Shown here: positions 33,967 to 43,913 of the stretch, one piece after another | Position numbering within the stretch: position 1 is the stretch's first letter | Layout of the letters: the number at the start of each line of letters is the position of its first letter | Assembly: GCF_900155575.1 (NCBI RefSeq) | Contig: NZ_LT706966.1 | Coordinates: 1,096,352-1,160,351 of the forward strand | Source of the DNA: Actinotignum timonense | GTDB taxonomy: Bacteria; Actinomycetota; Actinomycetes; Actinomycetales; Actinomycetaceae | Length of the DNA: 64,000 bases | Direction: 5' to 3' | Notes under the pieces: model-generated | What the model saw: the letters and a program-made list of their open reading frames with translations, nothing else | The model's database searches: none | What the model was told of the DNA's origin: nothing | Program-made: the position numbers and the translations under genes

Positions 33967-34857
33967 ATGAGCACAGGTCAGGATGCCGGACGGCACGAGG
34001 GGCACCGCCCCGGTCAGAACGAAAGCCATCACGCGGGAATTGTTCTTGCCGCCACTCCCATTGGAAACGACGCCGACGCCTCGCCGCGCCTGCGCGCCGA
34101 AATCGCGCGGGCCGATACCGTGGCCGCGGAAGATACCCGGCGTTTTTACCAGCTCGCCGCCCGCCTCGGTATCGAGGTGAGCGCCCAGGTGCTCTCCTAT
34201 TACGAACATAATGAAGCCGAACGCGGCGCCCACCTCATCGACCTGGCCCGCTCCGGCGCGCGCGTCCTCATGGTCAGCGATGCGGGTATGCCCTCCGTGT
34301 CCGATCCCGGCTTCCGCCTGGTGGTACGGGCCCGCGCAGCCGGTATTCCCGTGACCGTGGTCCCCGGCCCTTCCGCCCCGCTCACCGCGTTGGTCGCCTC
34401 CGGCCTGCCCACTGACCGTTTCACCTTCGAAGGATTCCTCCCGCGCAAAGCCGGGGAACAGGCCGCCGCGCTCGCGGCACTGCGAAGCGAAGAACGCACC
34501 ATGATTTTCTTCGAATCCCCGCGGCGCCTGGGGGCCACCCTCGCCAATTTCGTTACCGCTTTCGGCCCCGGGCGCGAAGCGGCGGTCTGCCGGGAGCTCA
34601 CCAAGACGCACGAAGAAATCGTGCGCGGGCCCCTGGCCGAACTCGCGCAGCGGTTCAGCGAAGGGGCCCTGGGAGAGATCGTCGTCGTCGTAACAGGAAG
34701 TAGCGCGGCCGAAAGGGAAGAACAGGTGCGCGCGCGGGCCGTGGGCGACGTCGCTGAACTGTGCCAGCTCGGTCTGCGCCGCAAAGATGCCGCCGCTTTC
34801 GTGGCCGCGCGCACCGGTTTACGCACGAATGAGCTCTACCGCGCCGCCCTTGAGTAG
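33967..34857 (+). CDS. rsmI: 16S rRNA (cytidine-1402-2'-O)-methyltransferase
   Basis: RsmI methylates the ribose of C1402 at the ribosomal P site using SAM. The 296-residue protein has [18 protein letters not shown] at its start, [34 protein letters not shown], the nucleotide-binding [41 protein letters not shown] and FFESPRRL, all family hallmarks. It is divergent from pmt with a 148-nt gap. No strong ribosome-binding site precedes the ATG. Confidence 0.95.
   Translation: MSTGQDAGRHEGHRPGQNESHHAGIVLAATPIGNDADASPRLRAEIARADTVAAEDTRRFYQLAARLGIEVSAQVLSYYEHNEAERGAHLIDLARSGARVLMVSDAGMPSVSDPGFRLVVRARAAGIPVTVVPGPSAPLTALVASGLPTDRFTFEGFLPRKAGEQAAALAALRSEERTMIFFESPRRLGATLANFVTAFGPGREAAVCRELTKTHEEIVRGPLAELAQRFSEGALGEIVVVVTGSSAAEREEQVRARAVGDVAELCQLGLRRKDAAAFVAARTGLRTNELYRAALE
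34683..34692 (+). repeat. CGTCGTCGTA motif inside rsmI
   Basis: Exact copy on the coding strand of rsmI, within codons for the Val run of GEIVVVVTG. Confidence 0.8.
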
Positions 34858-35144
34858 GGCGAATAAAGCGCGGAAATACGCGGGTTTAGTGGGGTTTAGG
34901 GCCCGAAAAACGCGGCTAAACCACGTTCCACCCGCGCTCCACCCGGATTTTCCTAGCGCGCGTGACCTGGATCATGCACAGTAAAAACAACCCCCGGGGA
35001 ACCGGGGCCGGGACATGATCCTCTCGCCGCGAGGCGGGTACGGGTTGGACAGCCAACAGTGATCCCAGGGGCCAAAGAAGACCCCGTTACCGCTGGCCGG
35101 TCTGCCCGAACGGGACCACGGACCGCGCTAGGAAAGGAACGACA

Positions 35145-36140
35145 ATGGCTGTCAATATCCGCGGACGCAACTTCCTCAAGCTGCTCGATTTTACGCCCGA
35201 TGAAATCCGCTACCTGCTGCGTCTGTCCGCGCAGTTCAAGGAACTCAAGCTCAGCGGCACCCCGCACCGCTACCTCGAAGGCAAGAATATTGTGCTGCTC
35301 TTCGAAAAGACCTCCACCCGCACCCGCTGCTCCTTCGAAGTGGCCGGCATGGACCTGGGCATGGGCGTGACCTACCTGGATCCGGGCAGCTCACAGATGG
35401 GCAAGAAGGAATCCATTGAGGATACCGCCCGGGTTCTGGGCCGCATGTACGACGGCATCGAATACCGCGGTTTCTCCCAGGAACTCGTGGAAGAAATGGG
35501 CGCCAAGGCCGGGGTTCCGGTATGGAACGGCCTGACCGACCTCTTCCACCCCACCCAGATGCTCGCCGATATCCTCACCGTCCAGGAGAACTTCGAGGAC
35601 GGCATCAAGGGCAAGAAGTTTGTGTTCTTCGGCGATGCCCGCAATAACGTGGCGAACTCGCTTATGGTGGTCTGCTCCAAGCTGGGCCTCAACTTTGTGG
35701 CCTGCGGCCCGAAGGATCGCATGCCCGAAGAGTGGCTGGTGGATACCTGCAAGGAACTCGCCGCGGAATCCGGCGGCAGCGTGACCCTCACCGAAGATGC
35801 CGCCGCGGCCGCCACCGGCGCCCACGTGCTCTACACCGATATTTGGGTTTCCATGGGCGAACCGGATGAAGTGTGGGCCTCGCGTATCGCGGAGCTGGAA
35901 GCCTACCGCGTCACCCAGGAACTCATGGACAAGGCCGATCCGGAAGCGATCTTCATGCACTGCCTGCCCTCCTTCCACGACACCAACACCACCATCGGCG
36001 CGGAAATCGCCAAGAAGTTCGGGGTGACGGAAATGGAAGTGGAAGATCGGGTCTTCGAAGGTCCGCGCTCGCGAGTCTTCGACGAAGCCGAGAACCGCAT
36101 GCACACCATTAAGGCCGTTATGTACGCAACCCTCTCCTAG
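35145..36140 (+). CDS. arcB: Ornithine carbamoyltransferase, catabolic type
   Basis: In the arginine deiminase pathway this enzyme splits citrulline with phosphate into ornithine and carbamoyl phosphate. The 331-residue protein has the carbamoyl-phosphate motif FEKTSTRTRCSFE, the KKESIEDTARVLGRMYDGI segment, DLFHPTQMLAD, FFGDARNNVANSLM and the ornithine motif MHCLPSFHD. It is followed by a carbamate kinase and an ArcD-type antiporter on the same strand, which supports the catabolic arcB role rather than anabolic argF. AGGAAAGGAACGACA precedes the ATG. Confidence 0.92.
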   Translation: MAVNIRGRNFLKLLDFTPDEIRYLLRLSAQFKELKLSGTPHRYLEGKNIVLLFEKTSTRTRCSFEVAGMDLGMGVTYLDPGSSQMGKKESIEDTARVLGRMYDGIEYRGFSQELVEEMGAKAGVPVWNGLTDLFHPTQMLADILTVQENFEDGIKGKKFVFFGDARNNVANSLMVVCSKLGLNFVACGPKDRMPEEWLVDTCKELAAESGGSVTLTEDAAAAATGAHVLYTDIWVSMGEPDEVWASRIAELEAYRVTQELMDKADPEAIFMHCLPSFHDTNTTIGAEIAKKFGVTEMEVEDRVFEGPRSRVFDEAENRMHTIKAVMYATLS

Positions 36141-36262
36141 GAGGGGTCAGGCACGTGCCCGCGCGGCCGTGCCCAGGTAGCGCGGGCGACGGCGCCGGGG
36201 AGCTGGCTGCAGGTAGCAGGGCCACCCCGCGGCGCGTCGCCCGCGCGTGAAAAGGACAGAAG

Positions 36263-37219
36263 ATGACTCAGGAAAATACCCGTACCGCCGGCGAAAAAAT
36301 TGTGGTCGCACTCGGCGGCAATGCGCTCGGGAAAACCCCGGAGCAGCAGCTCGAACTTATTAAGGAAACCGCCCGCTCTATCGTGGATTTGGTGGCAACC
36401 GGCAATGACGTCGTTGTCACCCACGGGAACGGCCCGCAGGTGGGCATGATCAAGGTCGCGACCGATAATTCCGCGGCCGCCGGGGAAACACCGTCGATTC
36501 CCTTCGCCGAATGCGGCGCCATGTCCCAGGGCTATATCGGTTACCACCTCCAGCAGGCCATCGAGGCCGAACTCGCGGCGCGGCAGATTGCCCGCCCGGT
36601 TATTTCGGTGGTCACCCAAACGGAGGTCGACGCCGCAGATCCCGCTTTCGGGCGCCCAACCAAGCCGGTGGGGGCTTTCTTCACCGAAGAGCAGGCCCGG
36701 GTCCTCATGGAGGAAACCGGAAACAAATACGTGGAGGATGCCGGGCGCGGCTGGCGCTGGGTGGTGGCCTCCCCGCTCCCCGTCTCCATCGTGGAACGCG
36801 ATGTTATTAGCTCACTCGTGGAGGCCGGCACCATCGTGATCGCGGCCGGTGGCGGCGGCATCCCGGTGGTCAAGGAAGGCTCGGGATACCGCGGAGTCGC
36901 GGCCGTCATCGATAAGGATCGCACCGCCGCGCTGCTGGCGCGGGAGGTCGACGCCGATACTCTCCTCATCCTCACCGCCGTGGACGCGGTAGCCATTGAT
37001 TTCAACAAACCCACGCAGCGCGATGTGCCCGAAATGACGGTGGCTCAGGCCCGCCAGTACATCGAGGAAGAACAATTCGCCCCCGGGTCCATGCTGCCCA
37101 AGGTCGAAGCCTGCCTCGAATTCGTGGATGGCGCAGCCGGAAAACGCGCCATTATTACCTCGCTGGAAAAGGCCGAACAGGGCATTTCCGGGGAGAGCGG
37201 CACCGCGATCATCGCCTAA
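36263..37219 (+). CDS. arcC: Carbamate kinase
   Basis: It makes ATP from carbamoyl phosphate and ADP, giving CO2 and ammonia, the energy-yielding step of arginine fermentation. The 318-residue protein has VALGGNALGKTPEQQLE, VVVTHGNGPQVGMI, PFAECGAMSQGYIGYHLQQA, VIAAGGGGIPVVKEG, AVIDKDRTAALLA and APGSMLPKVEACLEF, covering the whole amino-acid-kinase fold. A ribosome-binding site AAAAGGACAG is present. It lies 122 nt after arcB and 17 nt before the antiporter. Confidence 0.95.
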   Translation: MTQENTRTAGEKIVVALGGNALGKTPEQQLELIKETARSIVDLVATGNDVVVTHGNGPQVGMIKVATDNSAAAGETPSIPFAECGAMSQGYIGYHLQQAIEAELAARQIARPVISVVTQTEVDAADPAFGRPTKPVGAFFTEEQARVLMEETGNKYVEDAGRGWRWVVASPLPVSIVERDVISSLVEAGTIVIAAGGGGIPVVKEGSGYRGVAAVIDKDRTAALLAREVDADTLLILTAVDAVAIDFNKPTQRDVPEMTVAQARQYIEEEQFAPGSMLPKVEACLEFVDGAAGKRAIITSLEKAEQGISGESGTAIIA

Positions 37220-37236
37220 GTCCGAAGGACACAATC

Positions 37237-38841
37237 ATGACAACACGCACAAACGATGCCCCCGTCGGCAATGGGGCCGACGAAGACACCGGCACACCAA
37301 CACCCCGTAAGAAGCGGCGCGGTATAACCATCCCGGGCGCTTTCACGATCCTCTTCTTCCTGACCATCGTGGCGGCTATCGCCACGTGGCTGGTGCCGGC
37401 CGGCTCCTACGCCAAGCTGAGCTACAGCTCGGATACCGGCACCTTCTCCGTGCTCAGCCCGCAGGGGGAAACCAAGGAATACCCCGGCACCCAGGACACC
37501 CTGAGCGAATTGGGCATGGATATTGACCTTTCCCAATTCACCTCCGGGGCCCTCAATAAGCCGATCTCGGTACCGGGATCCTATGAGTCCCTCGAGCAGA
37601 ATCCGGCCAGCGTCGCCGATATTCCGGTCGCCATGGTGCACGGCACGATCGAAGCGGTGGATATTATGGTCTTCATCTTCGTGCTCGGTGGCCTGATTGG
37701 GGTGGTGAGAAAAACAGGTGCATTCGAGTCAGGTCTTATCGCGCTGACGAAGAAAACCAAGGGCCACGAATTCCTCCTCGTCTTCGCGGTATCCGTCTTC
37801 ATGGTGGTAGGCGGATCGCTGTGCGGCCTGGAAGAAGAAGCGGTGGCCTTCTACCCGATCCTGGTACCCATATTCCTGGCCATGGGATACGACTCCATTA
37901 TCTGCGTGGGCGCGATCTTCCTGGCCGGATCCATGGGAACCACCTTCTCCACGATCAACCCCTTCTCCGTGGTGATCGCCTCCAATGCCGCCGGTATCCC
38001 CTTCACGGACGGCATTATCTGGCGCGTGGGCGGCTGTATCGTGGGTGCCATCGTGGTGGTGTGGTACCTGCACCGCTACGCAAAAATGATTAAGAAGGAC
38101 TTCACGAAGTCCTACGTTTACGAAGATCACGAAGCTTTCGAGAAGCAGTGGGCGATGACCACCCACGCCGATGATGTTCCCGCCTTCAACTGGCAGAAGA
38201 AAATCATCCTCGTTCTTTTCGTATCCGCCTTCCCGATTATGGTGTGGGGCGTTATGGCCATGGGCTGGTGGTTCCCGACCATGGCGGCCTCCTTCCTCAC
38301 CATTACCATCGCGGTCATGGCGATTTCCCTCTTCGGGAAAGACCGGCTCAATGAGAAACAGCTGACGGATGCCTTCATCGAAGGCTCCTCCAGCCTGGTG
38401 GGCGTTTCGCTCATTATCGGGTTGGCGCGCGGCATCAATATCGTGATGAACGACGGCCTCATTTCCGACTCCCTGCTCCATTCGGCAACGAACCTGGTTT
38501 CGGGGATGTCCGGCCCGCTCTTCATCATCATTATGCTGCTGATCTTCTTCGTGCTCGGTTTTGTGGTGCCGTCCTCCTCCGGTTTGGCCGTGCTGGCCAT
38601 GCCGATTATGGCGCCGCTGGCCGACGCCGTGGGTATCCCGCGGTGGATCATCGTTTGTGCGTATCAATGGGGTCAGTACGCGATGCTCTTCCTGGCACCC
38701 ACGGGCCTGGTCATGGCAACGTTGCAGATGCTCGATATGAAGTACCAGCATTGGTTCCGCTTCGTGTGGCCGATGGTGCTCTTCGTACTCGGCTTCGGCG
38801 GGGCGGCCTGCGTGGCCCAGGTGCTTATCTACGGCGCGTAG
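37237..38841 (+). CDS. arcD: YfcC-family membrane transporter, probable arginine/ornithine antiporter
   Basis: The 534-residue polytopic protein belongs to the YfcC/DcuC (PF03606) family, which includes the ArcD exchangers of streptococci. After a charged cytoplasmic N-terminus come GAFTILFFLTIVAAIATWLV, the VFIFVLGGLIGVVRKTGAFE motif, GSLCGLEEEAVAFYPILVP, ATNLVSGMSGPLFIIIMLL and FVVPSSSGLAVLAMPIM. Its place right after arcC makes arginine-in/ornithine-out exchange the natural function. The different APC-type ArcD found in Pseudomonas is not what is present here. Confidence 0.88.
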   Translation: MTTRTNDAPVGNGADEDTGTPTPRKKRRGITIPGAFTILFFLTIVAAIATWLVPAGSYAKLSYSSDTGTFSVLSPQGETKEYPGTQDTLSELGMDIDLSQFTSGALNKPISVPGSYESLEQNPASVADIPVAMVHGTIEAVDIMVFIFVLGGLIGVVRKTGAFESGLIALTKKTKGHEFLLVFAVSVFMVVGGSLCGLEEEAVAFYPILVPIFLAMGYDSIICVGAIFLAGSMGTTFSTINPFSVVIASNAAGIPFTDGIIWRVGGCIVGAIVVVWYLHRYAKMIKKDFTKSYVYEDHEAFEKQWAMTTHADDVPAFNWQKKIILVLFVSAFPIMVWGVMAMGWWFPTMAASFLTITIAVMAISLFGKDRLNEKQLTDAFIEGSSSLVGVSLIIGLARGINIVMNDGLISDSLLHSATNLVSGMSGPLFIIIMLLIFFVLGFVVPSSSGLAVLAMPIMAPLADAVGIPRWIIVCAYQWGQYAMLFLAPTGLVMATLQMLDMKYQHWFRFVWPMVLFVLGFGGAACVAQVLIYGA

Positions 38842-38876
38842 GCGCGAAGAATACGGCTAAAAAATAGCCGAAACGC

Positions 38877-38910
38877 GCGGCTCCGGCGGGCTTGGTACCG
38901 CCGGAGCCGC
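38877..38910 (+). terminator. Terminator after arcD
   Basis: GCGGCTCCGGCGG (38877-38889) and CCGCCGGAGCCGC (38898-38910) form a perfect 13-bp stem with an 8-nt loop. A small CGGCTA/TAGCCG hairpin precedes it. No T-tract. Confidence 0.75.
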
Positions 38911-39055
38911 AGCGTGCATTCCGCCGGCCCGGTATTTCGGCGCGGCGGTTAATGCTTTTATAATGTGACGGTGTGGCGCGAGACACTCGCGCTCGCGATC
39001 CCGCGTGGCGGGCGACCGTGGCGGAATCGCGTGGTGAAGGCAACGGAGCTGTGCA

Positions 39056-40021
39056 ATGACGGTAGGACTGTTTTATTACACCTGGATGGTGGGACTCTTC
39101 ATCCTCATGGGTTCGGCGACGGCGCTTGCGTGTTATCTCGTTTCGCGCCGTCGCATGTTTGTGTGTTGCGCCGCCCTTTTCCTTGTGTATTTTTTCGACG
39201 TCGCAACCGTGGCCCGCACGGACTTCACCCATCCACGCAATATTGACAGCGTCTACCACATCACCGCGCCCCTGGAATCCATCACCCTGGGCGCGCTGCT
39301 CATGGGGCTTATCTGGCTGACCTACGCCACCTTCATGACGGAACCGGAAGCGAAAGTGGAGTGGCACAGCACCCTCATCCCGGCCGGGATTTTTATTGTG
39401 GGAAGCGCCGGGGCTTTGCTGATTCCCGATCCGGCCTGGCGGGAATTCGTTTTCTTCTCCATGCGTGGCATCGTGGTGATCGGGATCCTCAGCGTGGCAA
39501 CGTGGAATTATCTACATGCCACCACCGGGGTGGAGAAAATTCGCCAGCGCCGCCACCGCTGGCTTTACGTTGCTACCTGGGTGGCGGTATTGGGAACCTT
39601 CGCCTGGAATATTACCTTTATTTTCCTCGTGGCTCCCCACGCGGATAGCGCTTCTGCGCTGGCCTTCCTTCCTGAACGCAATTTCTTGGAAAACCTCATG
39701 TATATCTGCTGGGTGATCCACGTGATGCGTTTCGGGGTGCGGGTGCTGCGCATCCACTTCGACCGGCCCCCGGAAACCGTCAATCACCTGGAGGAGGATT
39801 TCATCGAATCCTCCCTGGTGTTCTATTCCCAGGCCCGGGGGCTATCGAAGCGCGAAGAAGAAGTGCTCGGCTACCTCATGCGCGGGAAAACAAATTCCCA
39901 GATTTCCACCGAGCTCTATCTATCGCCCTCCACGGTGAAGGTGCACGTGCACAATATCCTCAAGAAAAGCCAGGTGGCTAACCGCGAGGAGCTGGTCAAA
40001 GACTTCTGGCGCTCGGTTTAG
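39056..40021 (+). CDS. Membrane-tethered LuxR-type transcriptional regulator
   Basis: The 321-residue protein has about seven hydrophobic segments in the first 230 residues (for example YYTWMVGLFILMGSATALAC and EFVFFSMRGIVVIGILSVAT). A cytoplasmic linker and a C-terminal LuxR/NarL helix-turn-helix follow: LSKREEEVLGYLMRGKTNSQ then ISTELYLSPSTVKVHVHNIL. It has no receiver or ATPase domain, so the membrane part is the likely sensor. It follows arcBCD on the same strand after a terminator and is a candidate regulator of that operon. The sensed signal is unknown. GGAG precedes the ATG. Confidence 0.8.
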   Translation: MTVGLFYYTWMVGLFILMGSATALACYLVSRRRMFVCCAALFLVYFFDVATVARTDFTHPRNIDSVYHITAPLESITLGALLMGLIWLTYATFMTEPEAKVEWHSTLIPAGIFIVGSAGALLIPDPAWREFVFFSMRGIVVIGILSVATWNYLHATTGVEKIRQRRHRWLYVATWVAVLGTFAWNITFIFLVAPHADSASALAFLPERNFLENLMYICWVIHVMRFGVRVLRIHFDRPPETVNHLEEDFIESSLVFYSQARGLSKREEEVLGYLMRGKTNSQISTELYLSPSTVKVHVHNILKKSQVANREELVKDFWRSV

Positions 40022-40073
40022 CGGGCCGATTGCGGGCCTGCTGGCACGGGGCTGGCCGGCTGGCACACCCGCG

Positions 40074-40886
40074 CTATTTTGCGGAGTCCATTCCGGGGCG
40101 GTAGTCGATATCGGAGAAATCGAAATCGGCCTCATTGACCTCATCCGAAAAGTCGATATCTTCGTCTTCATCGGCGTAGTCATCGAAATCATCGTCCTCG
40201 TAGAGTTCGTAATCCTCATCGAGGTGCTCGAGTTCCTCCTCGCCAGCTGCGGCGTCGTCGTACGGATCATCGAATTCATCCGGAACTTCAGATTCTTCGT
40301 AAAAACCGAAGGCTTCCGAGGATTGCAGCTGTTCCACGCCCGCTTCGTCCATCTCTACGCGGGCCGCGGCCCCGAGTTCCGGGGAGGTGGGCACGGTGAG
40401 GTCAGAAAAAACGCGGGTGCGGAAACCGTTACGGACCGCGTCGATGGCGGTGGCGCGCACGCAATGCGATTCGGCAATACCCACCACGTCCACATCCGTG
40501 ACCTCGGCGGTGCGCAGCACGTCCTCGAGGAGATTCCCTTGCGGATCGGTGCCCTCGAAACCGGAATAGCCCGAGGCGTACTGGCCCTTCTTGAACTGCA
40601 CGTCGATAGGAAGCGCCGCGATGGATTCGTGCAGCTCCGCCTCCGGGGTATCGGCCACGCCGTGGGGCGGCCAGCTATCCACAAAATCCGGATTCTCGGA
40701 AAAATGCGGACCCGGATCAATATGCCAATCCTGGGTGGTGGCGATGAGAGCGTATTCCTCGGCGTTATCGGTGACAAAATCTGCAATGCGTTCGGCAACG
40801 GCGTTACCGCCATCTACCCCGAGGCTGCCGCCTTCGCAGAATGTGGGTTGTACATCAACAATGATGAGTGCGCGGGTCTCATCCAT
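40074..40886 (-). CDS. pncA: Nicotinamidase with long acidic C-terminal tail
   Basis: It hydrolyses nicotinamide to nicotinate for NAD recycling; homologues also activate pyrazinamide. The first 185 or so residues have IIVDVQPTFCEGGSL (catalytic Asp), the metal site TQDWHIDPGPHFSEN, the catalytic Lys in QFKKGQYASGYSGFEG, and the nucleophile Cys in VVGIAESHCVRATAID. The start at 40886 is chosen because AGGAGG lies 6 nt upstream. After the catalytic domain an extra 80-85 residues are extremely Asp/Glu-rich (such as YEDDDFDDYADEDEDIDF). The usual family length is about 185-215, so this tail is unusual. Confidence 0.9.
   Translation of the reverse strand: MDETRALIIVDVQPTFCEGGSLGVDGGNAVAERIADFVTDNAEEYALIATTQDWHIDPGPHFSENPDFVDSWPPHGVADTPEAELHESIAALPIDVQFKKGQYASGYSGFEGTDPQGNLLEDVLRTAEVTDVDVVGIAESHCVRATAIDAVRNGFRTRVFSDLTVPTSPELGAAARVEMDEAGVEQLQSSEAFGFYEESEVPDEFDDPYDDAAAGEEELEHLDEDYELYEDDDFDDYADEDEDIDFSDEVNEADFDFSDIDYRPGMDSAK
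40253..40262 (+). repeat. CGTCGTCGTA motif inside pncA
   Basis: Exact copy on the + strand; the leftward gene reads it as Tyr-Asp-Asp in DPYDDAA of the acidic tail. Confidence 0.85.
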
Positions 40887-41026
40887 AGTCATCCTCCTGA
40901 TGAAGCGGGTCATCACGCGGTGCGCGGCGGCCGGCTGGTTTAACGCAATGGTGGCGCCGCGCCCTTATAGTTTAGGCGCGGGGATGCGGGCGCGCTAGCG
41001 GGCGCGCGCGCCGGCACGCTAGTAGA

Positions 41027-42847
41027 ATGGTGGCCATGACTCATATTCTCTCCGCTGTTGCCTGGCCGTATGCCAACGGCCCGCGCCATATTGGTCACGT
41101 TGCTGGATTCGGTGTTCCCTCGGATGTGTTCTCGCGCTATATGCGCATGGTGGGGGAGGATGTCCTCATGGTCTCGGGTACCGATGAACACGGGACCCCT
41201 ATTTTGGTTTCGGCCGACGCGGAGGGAATTACCCCGGAAGAACTCGCGGACCGTAATAATCGCATTATTGTGGAGGACCTCGTGGCGCTCGGGCTTTCCT
41301 ACGATCTGTTCACCCGCACCACCACGGTTAATCACGAGCGGGTTGTGCAGCAGATGTTTGAGGTGTGCCGGGATAACGGTTACATGGTGGTGCACTCCGC
41401 CCCGGTTGCCTTCGATCCGGAAACCGGGAACACCCTCCCGGATCGCTATATTGAAGGCACCTGCCCGCTGTGCGGTAACACCTCGGCCCGCGGGGATCAG
41501 TGCGATAGTTGCGGTAACCAACTCGATCCGCAGGATCTTATCGACCCGGTCTCCAAGGTCTCCGGGAAAACCCCGCAATTCCGCGAAACCGAGCATTATT
41601 TCTTGGATTTGCCGGCGTTGGCGGAGCGCCTGGGGCAGTGGCTTGATGAGGTGGAAGAATCTGGGAAGTGGCGCCCGAACGTTATCTCATTTTCCAAGCA
41701 CCTCCTGGAAGATGTACGCCCACGCGCTATGAGCCGGGATATTACCTGGGGCATTCCGGTACCCGGGTGGGAAGACCAACCCTCCAAGCGCCTCTACGTA
41801 TGGTTCGACGCCGTTATCGGCTACCTATCCGCCTCTATTGAATGGGCACGCCGGCGTGAAGCGCGCGGAGTGGGAAGCCGGGATGATTGGCGGGCCTGGT
41901 GGAATGACGCGGATGCCCGCTCCTACTACTTCATGGGGAAGGACAATATTGTTTTCCATTCCCAGATCTGGCCGGCCGAACTCCTCGCCTATAACGGGGA
42001 GGGGAGCCGGGGCGGCCAGCCCGGGGATTTGGGCACGCTCAACCTGCCCACCCAGGTGGTGGCTTCGGAATTCCTCACCATGGAAGGTCAGAAGGTCTCC
42101 TCGTCCAGGGGCGTGGTGATTTATGTGCGCGATGTACTCTCGCGCTACCAGCCCGATGCACTGCGCTACTTTATTTCCATTGCCGGCCCGGAAACTTCCG
42201 ACGCTGATTTCACCTGGGCAGAATTTGTGCGGCGTAATAATTCCGAGCTGGTGGCCGGCTGGGGGAACCTCGTCAATCGTACCGCGGCCATGATTGCGAA
42301 GAACTTCGGGGAAATCCCGGCGGCCGGGCCGCTTGAGGATGTGGACCGGGAGCTCCTGGACGCGGTGGAAACCGGATTCACCACCGTGGGTGACGCCATT
42401 GCCGCGCACCGCCAGCGCGCCGCGCTCACCGAAATTATGCGGCTGGTGAGGGAAGCCAACGGCTACGTTTCCGCCACCGAGCCCTTCAAGATGAAGGATC
42501 CTTCCCAGCGTGAACGCCTGGGCACGGTGCTGCACACCCTCATCCAGGTGGTTTCTGATCTCAATACCATGATGAGCGTATTCCTCCCGCATTCCTCGAA
42601 TACGGTGGACCGGGTGCTGGGCGGGGCCGGTGATATTGCCCCGATGCCGCGCCTGGAAGAAGTCACCGACCTGGATTCCGGTAAGCCCTACCCGATTATT
42701 ACCGGGGATTATTCTGATCCGCATCCGTGGGAGCGGGTGGAAGTGCAGGTTGGCACCCCGATTTCGAAGCCGTCCCCGGTTTTCACCAAGCTGGATACCA
42801 GCGTGGTTGATGAGGAACTGGAGCGCCTCGGCATCGGTGAGGACTAA
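41027..42847 (+). CDS. metG: Methionyl-tRNA synthetase
   Basis: A 606-residue class I synthetase. The HIGH motif is in [14 protein letters not shown], the zinc fingers in [20 protein letters not shown], and the KMSKS equivalent is [11 protein letters not shown], a variant with [18 protein letters not shown] and [14 protein letters not shown] are active-site segments, and the anticodon-binding helical domain follows [17 protein letters not shown]. The start may be ATG 41027 or ATG 41036. It is followed after 2 nt by tatD, so the two are co-transcribed as in other actinobacteria. Confidence 0.95.
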   Translation: MVAMTHILSAVAWPYANGPRHIGHVAGFGVPSDVFSRYMRMVGEDVLMVSGTDEHGTPILVSADAEGITPEELADRNNRIIVEDLVALGLSYDLFTRTTTVNHERVVQQMFEVCRDNGYMVVHSAPVAFDPETGNTLPDRYIEGTCPLCGNTSARGDQCDSCGNQLDPQDLIDPVSKVSGKTPQFRETEHYFLDLPALAERLGQWLDEVEESGKWRPNVISFSKHLLEDVRPRAMSRDITWGIPVPGWEDQPSKRLYVWFDAVIGYLSASIEWARRREARGVGSRDDWRAWWNDADARSYYFMGKDNIVFHSQIWPAELLAYNGEGSRGGQPGDLGTLNLPTQVVASEFLTMEGQKVSSSRGVVIYVRDVLSRYQPDALRYFISIAGPETSDADFTWAEFVRRNNSELVAGWGNLVNRTAAMIAKNFGEIPAAGPLEDVDRELLDAVETGFTTVGDAIAAHRQRAALTEIMRLVREANGYVSATEPFKMKDPSQRERLGTVLHTLIQVVSDLNTMMSVFLPHSSNTVDRVLGGAGDIAPMPRLEEVTDLDSGKPYPIITGDYSDPHPWERVEVQVGTPISKPSPVFTKLDTSVVDEELERLGIGED

Positions 42848-42849
42848 GC

Positions 42850-43896
42850 GTGCGCAATGAATCGGTACGGGACGGAGCCGCGCGTGACCCGGCACCGAAT
42901 GGAGCGGTTCCGAACGGTGCCGTGCGCAACGAATTAGCGCCGGAAGAATTCGCTGCCCTCTCCGCGAAGGAGAAAAAGCGGGCCCGCCGCTGGTACCTGC
43001 CCGATGCTCCGGCCCGGCTTGTCGGCCCGGTTATCGATAACCACACCCATATTTGGGTGCCGGCGGGGGAGGCGCTCACCCCGCCGCGCGGGCGGATGCT
43101 GCCGAGCGAGGAAGCCGCCGCCATGGACGCCGCCGGGGTCTGCCACGCCATTACCTGCGCCTGCGAGGTCCCGGATCTGCTGCCCACCGTCGCGGTGGCA
43201 GAAGCGGATCGCGCGCATTTTTCCGCCGCGCTCGCGATTCACCCCAATGAGGCCGCCCGGCACCGCGGGATCACCGCGACCGGTCCGGATGGATTAGTCC
43301 AGGAGCTTGCCGCCCACCACACCCTCAGCCTGGAGGATGCCATTGGCCGGGTGGCGGAGGCAGCCCGCTCCAGCGCCGTCGTTGCTATTGGGGAAACGGG
43401 GCTCGACTATTTCCGCACTTCCGAGGAGGGCCGCGCCGCCCAAATTGAGGCGTTCCGCGCCCACCTCGCCCTCGCGCGTGAGCTCGACCTTCCCGTTCAG
43501 ATTCACGACCGCGAAGCCCACGCCGATTGCGTGGAGGTGCTGCGCCGTGACGGCGCCCCGAGTCGCGTAGTTTTCCACGCTTTTTCCGGCGACGCCGCGC
43601 TTGCCGAGCTGTGCACCCAGGAAGGCTGGTACGGAAGTTTTGGCGGGCAAATGACCTACCCGGCCAATGATCAGCTCCGCGCGGCCTTCCAAGCTTTTGA
43701 TCCGGCGCTGCTCCTCGCGGAAACCGACGCCCCCTACCTCACGCCGGTGCCCTGGCGCGGCCACCCCAACGCACCCTACGTGATGGCATGGACGGTACGT
43801 TTTGGGGCCGAGCTGCGCGGCGTGAGCGAAGCAGACTGGTGCGCCCAGCTCCTGGAGAACACCCGGGCGGTGTACGGGGAACTGGGCGCGGCCTAG
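42850..43896 (+). CDS. tatD: TatD-family metal-dependent hydrolase
   Basis: TatD proteins are 3'-5' DNA exonucleases with a TIM barrel and two metals. After a 55-residue low-complexity extension the 348-residue protein shows VIDNHTHIWVP (His-x-His), AIGETGLDYFRTSEEGRAAQ (Glu), LPVQIHDREAHADCVEVL (His), VVFHAFSGDAALAELC (His) and LLAETDAPYLTPVPWRGHPN (Asp). The GTG start at 42850 lies 2 nt after the metG stop. Its homologue in M. tuberculosis is Rv1008. Confidence 0.9.
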   Translation: MRNESVRDGAARDPAPNGAVPNGAVRNELAPEEFAALSAKEKKRARRWYLPDAPARLVGPVIDNHTHIWVPAGEALTPPRGRMLPSEEAAAMDAAGVCHAITCACEVPDLLPTVAVAEADRAHFSAALAIHPNEAARHRGITATGPDGLVQELAAHHTLSLEDAIGRVAEAARSSAVVAIGETGLDYFRTSEEGRAAQIEAFRAHLALARELDLPVQIHDREAHADCVEVLRRDGAPSRVVFHAFSGDAALAELCTQEGWYGSFGGQMTYPANDQLRAAFQAFDPALLLAETDAPYLTPVPWRGHPNAPYVMAWTVRFGAELRGVSEADWCAQLLENTRAVYGELGAA

Positions 43897-43913
43897 GTAG
43901 CTTTGCGGCTCGT

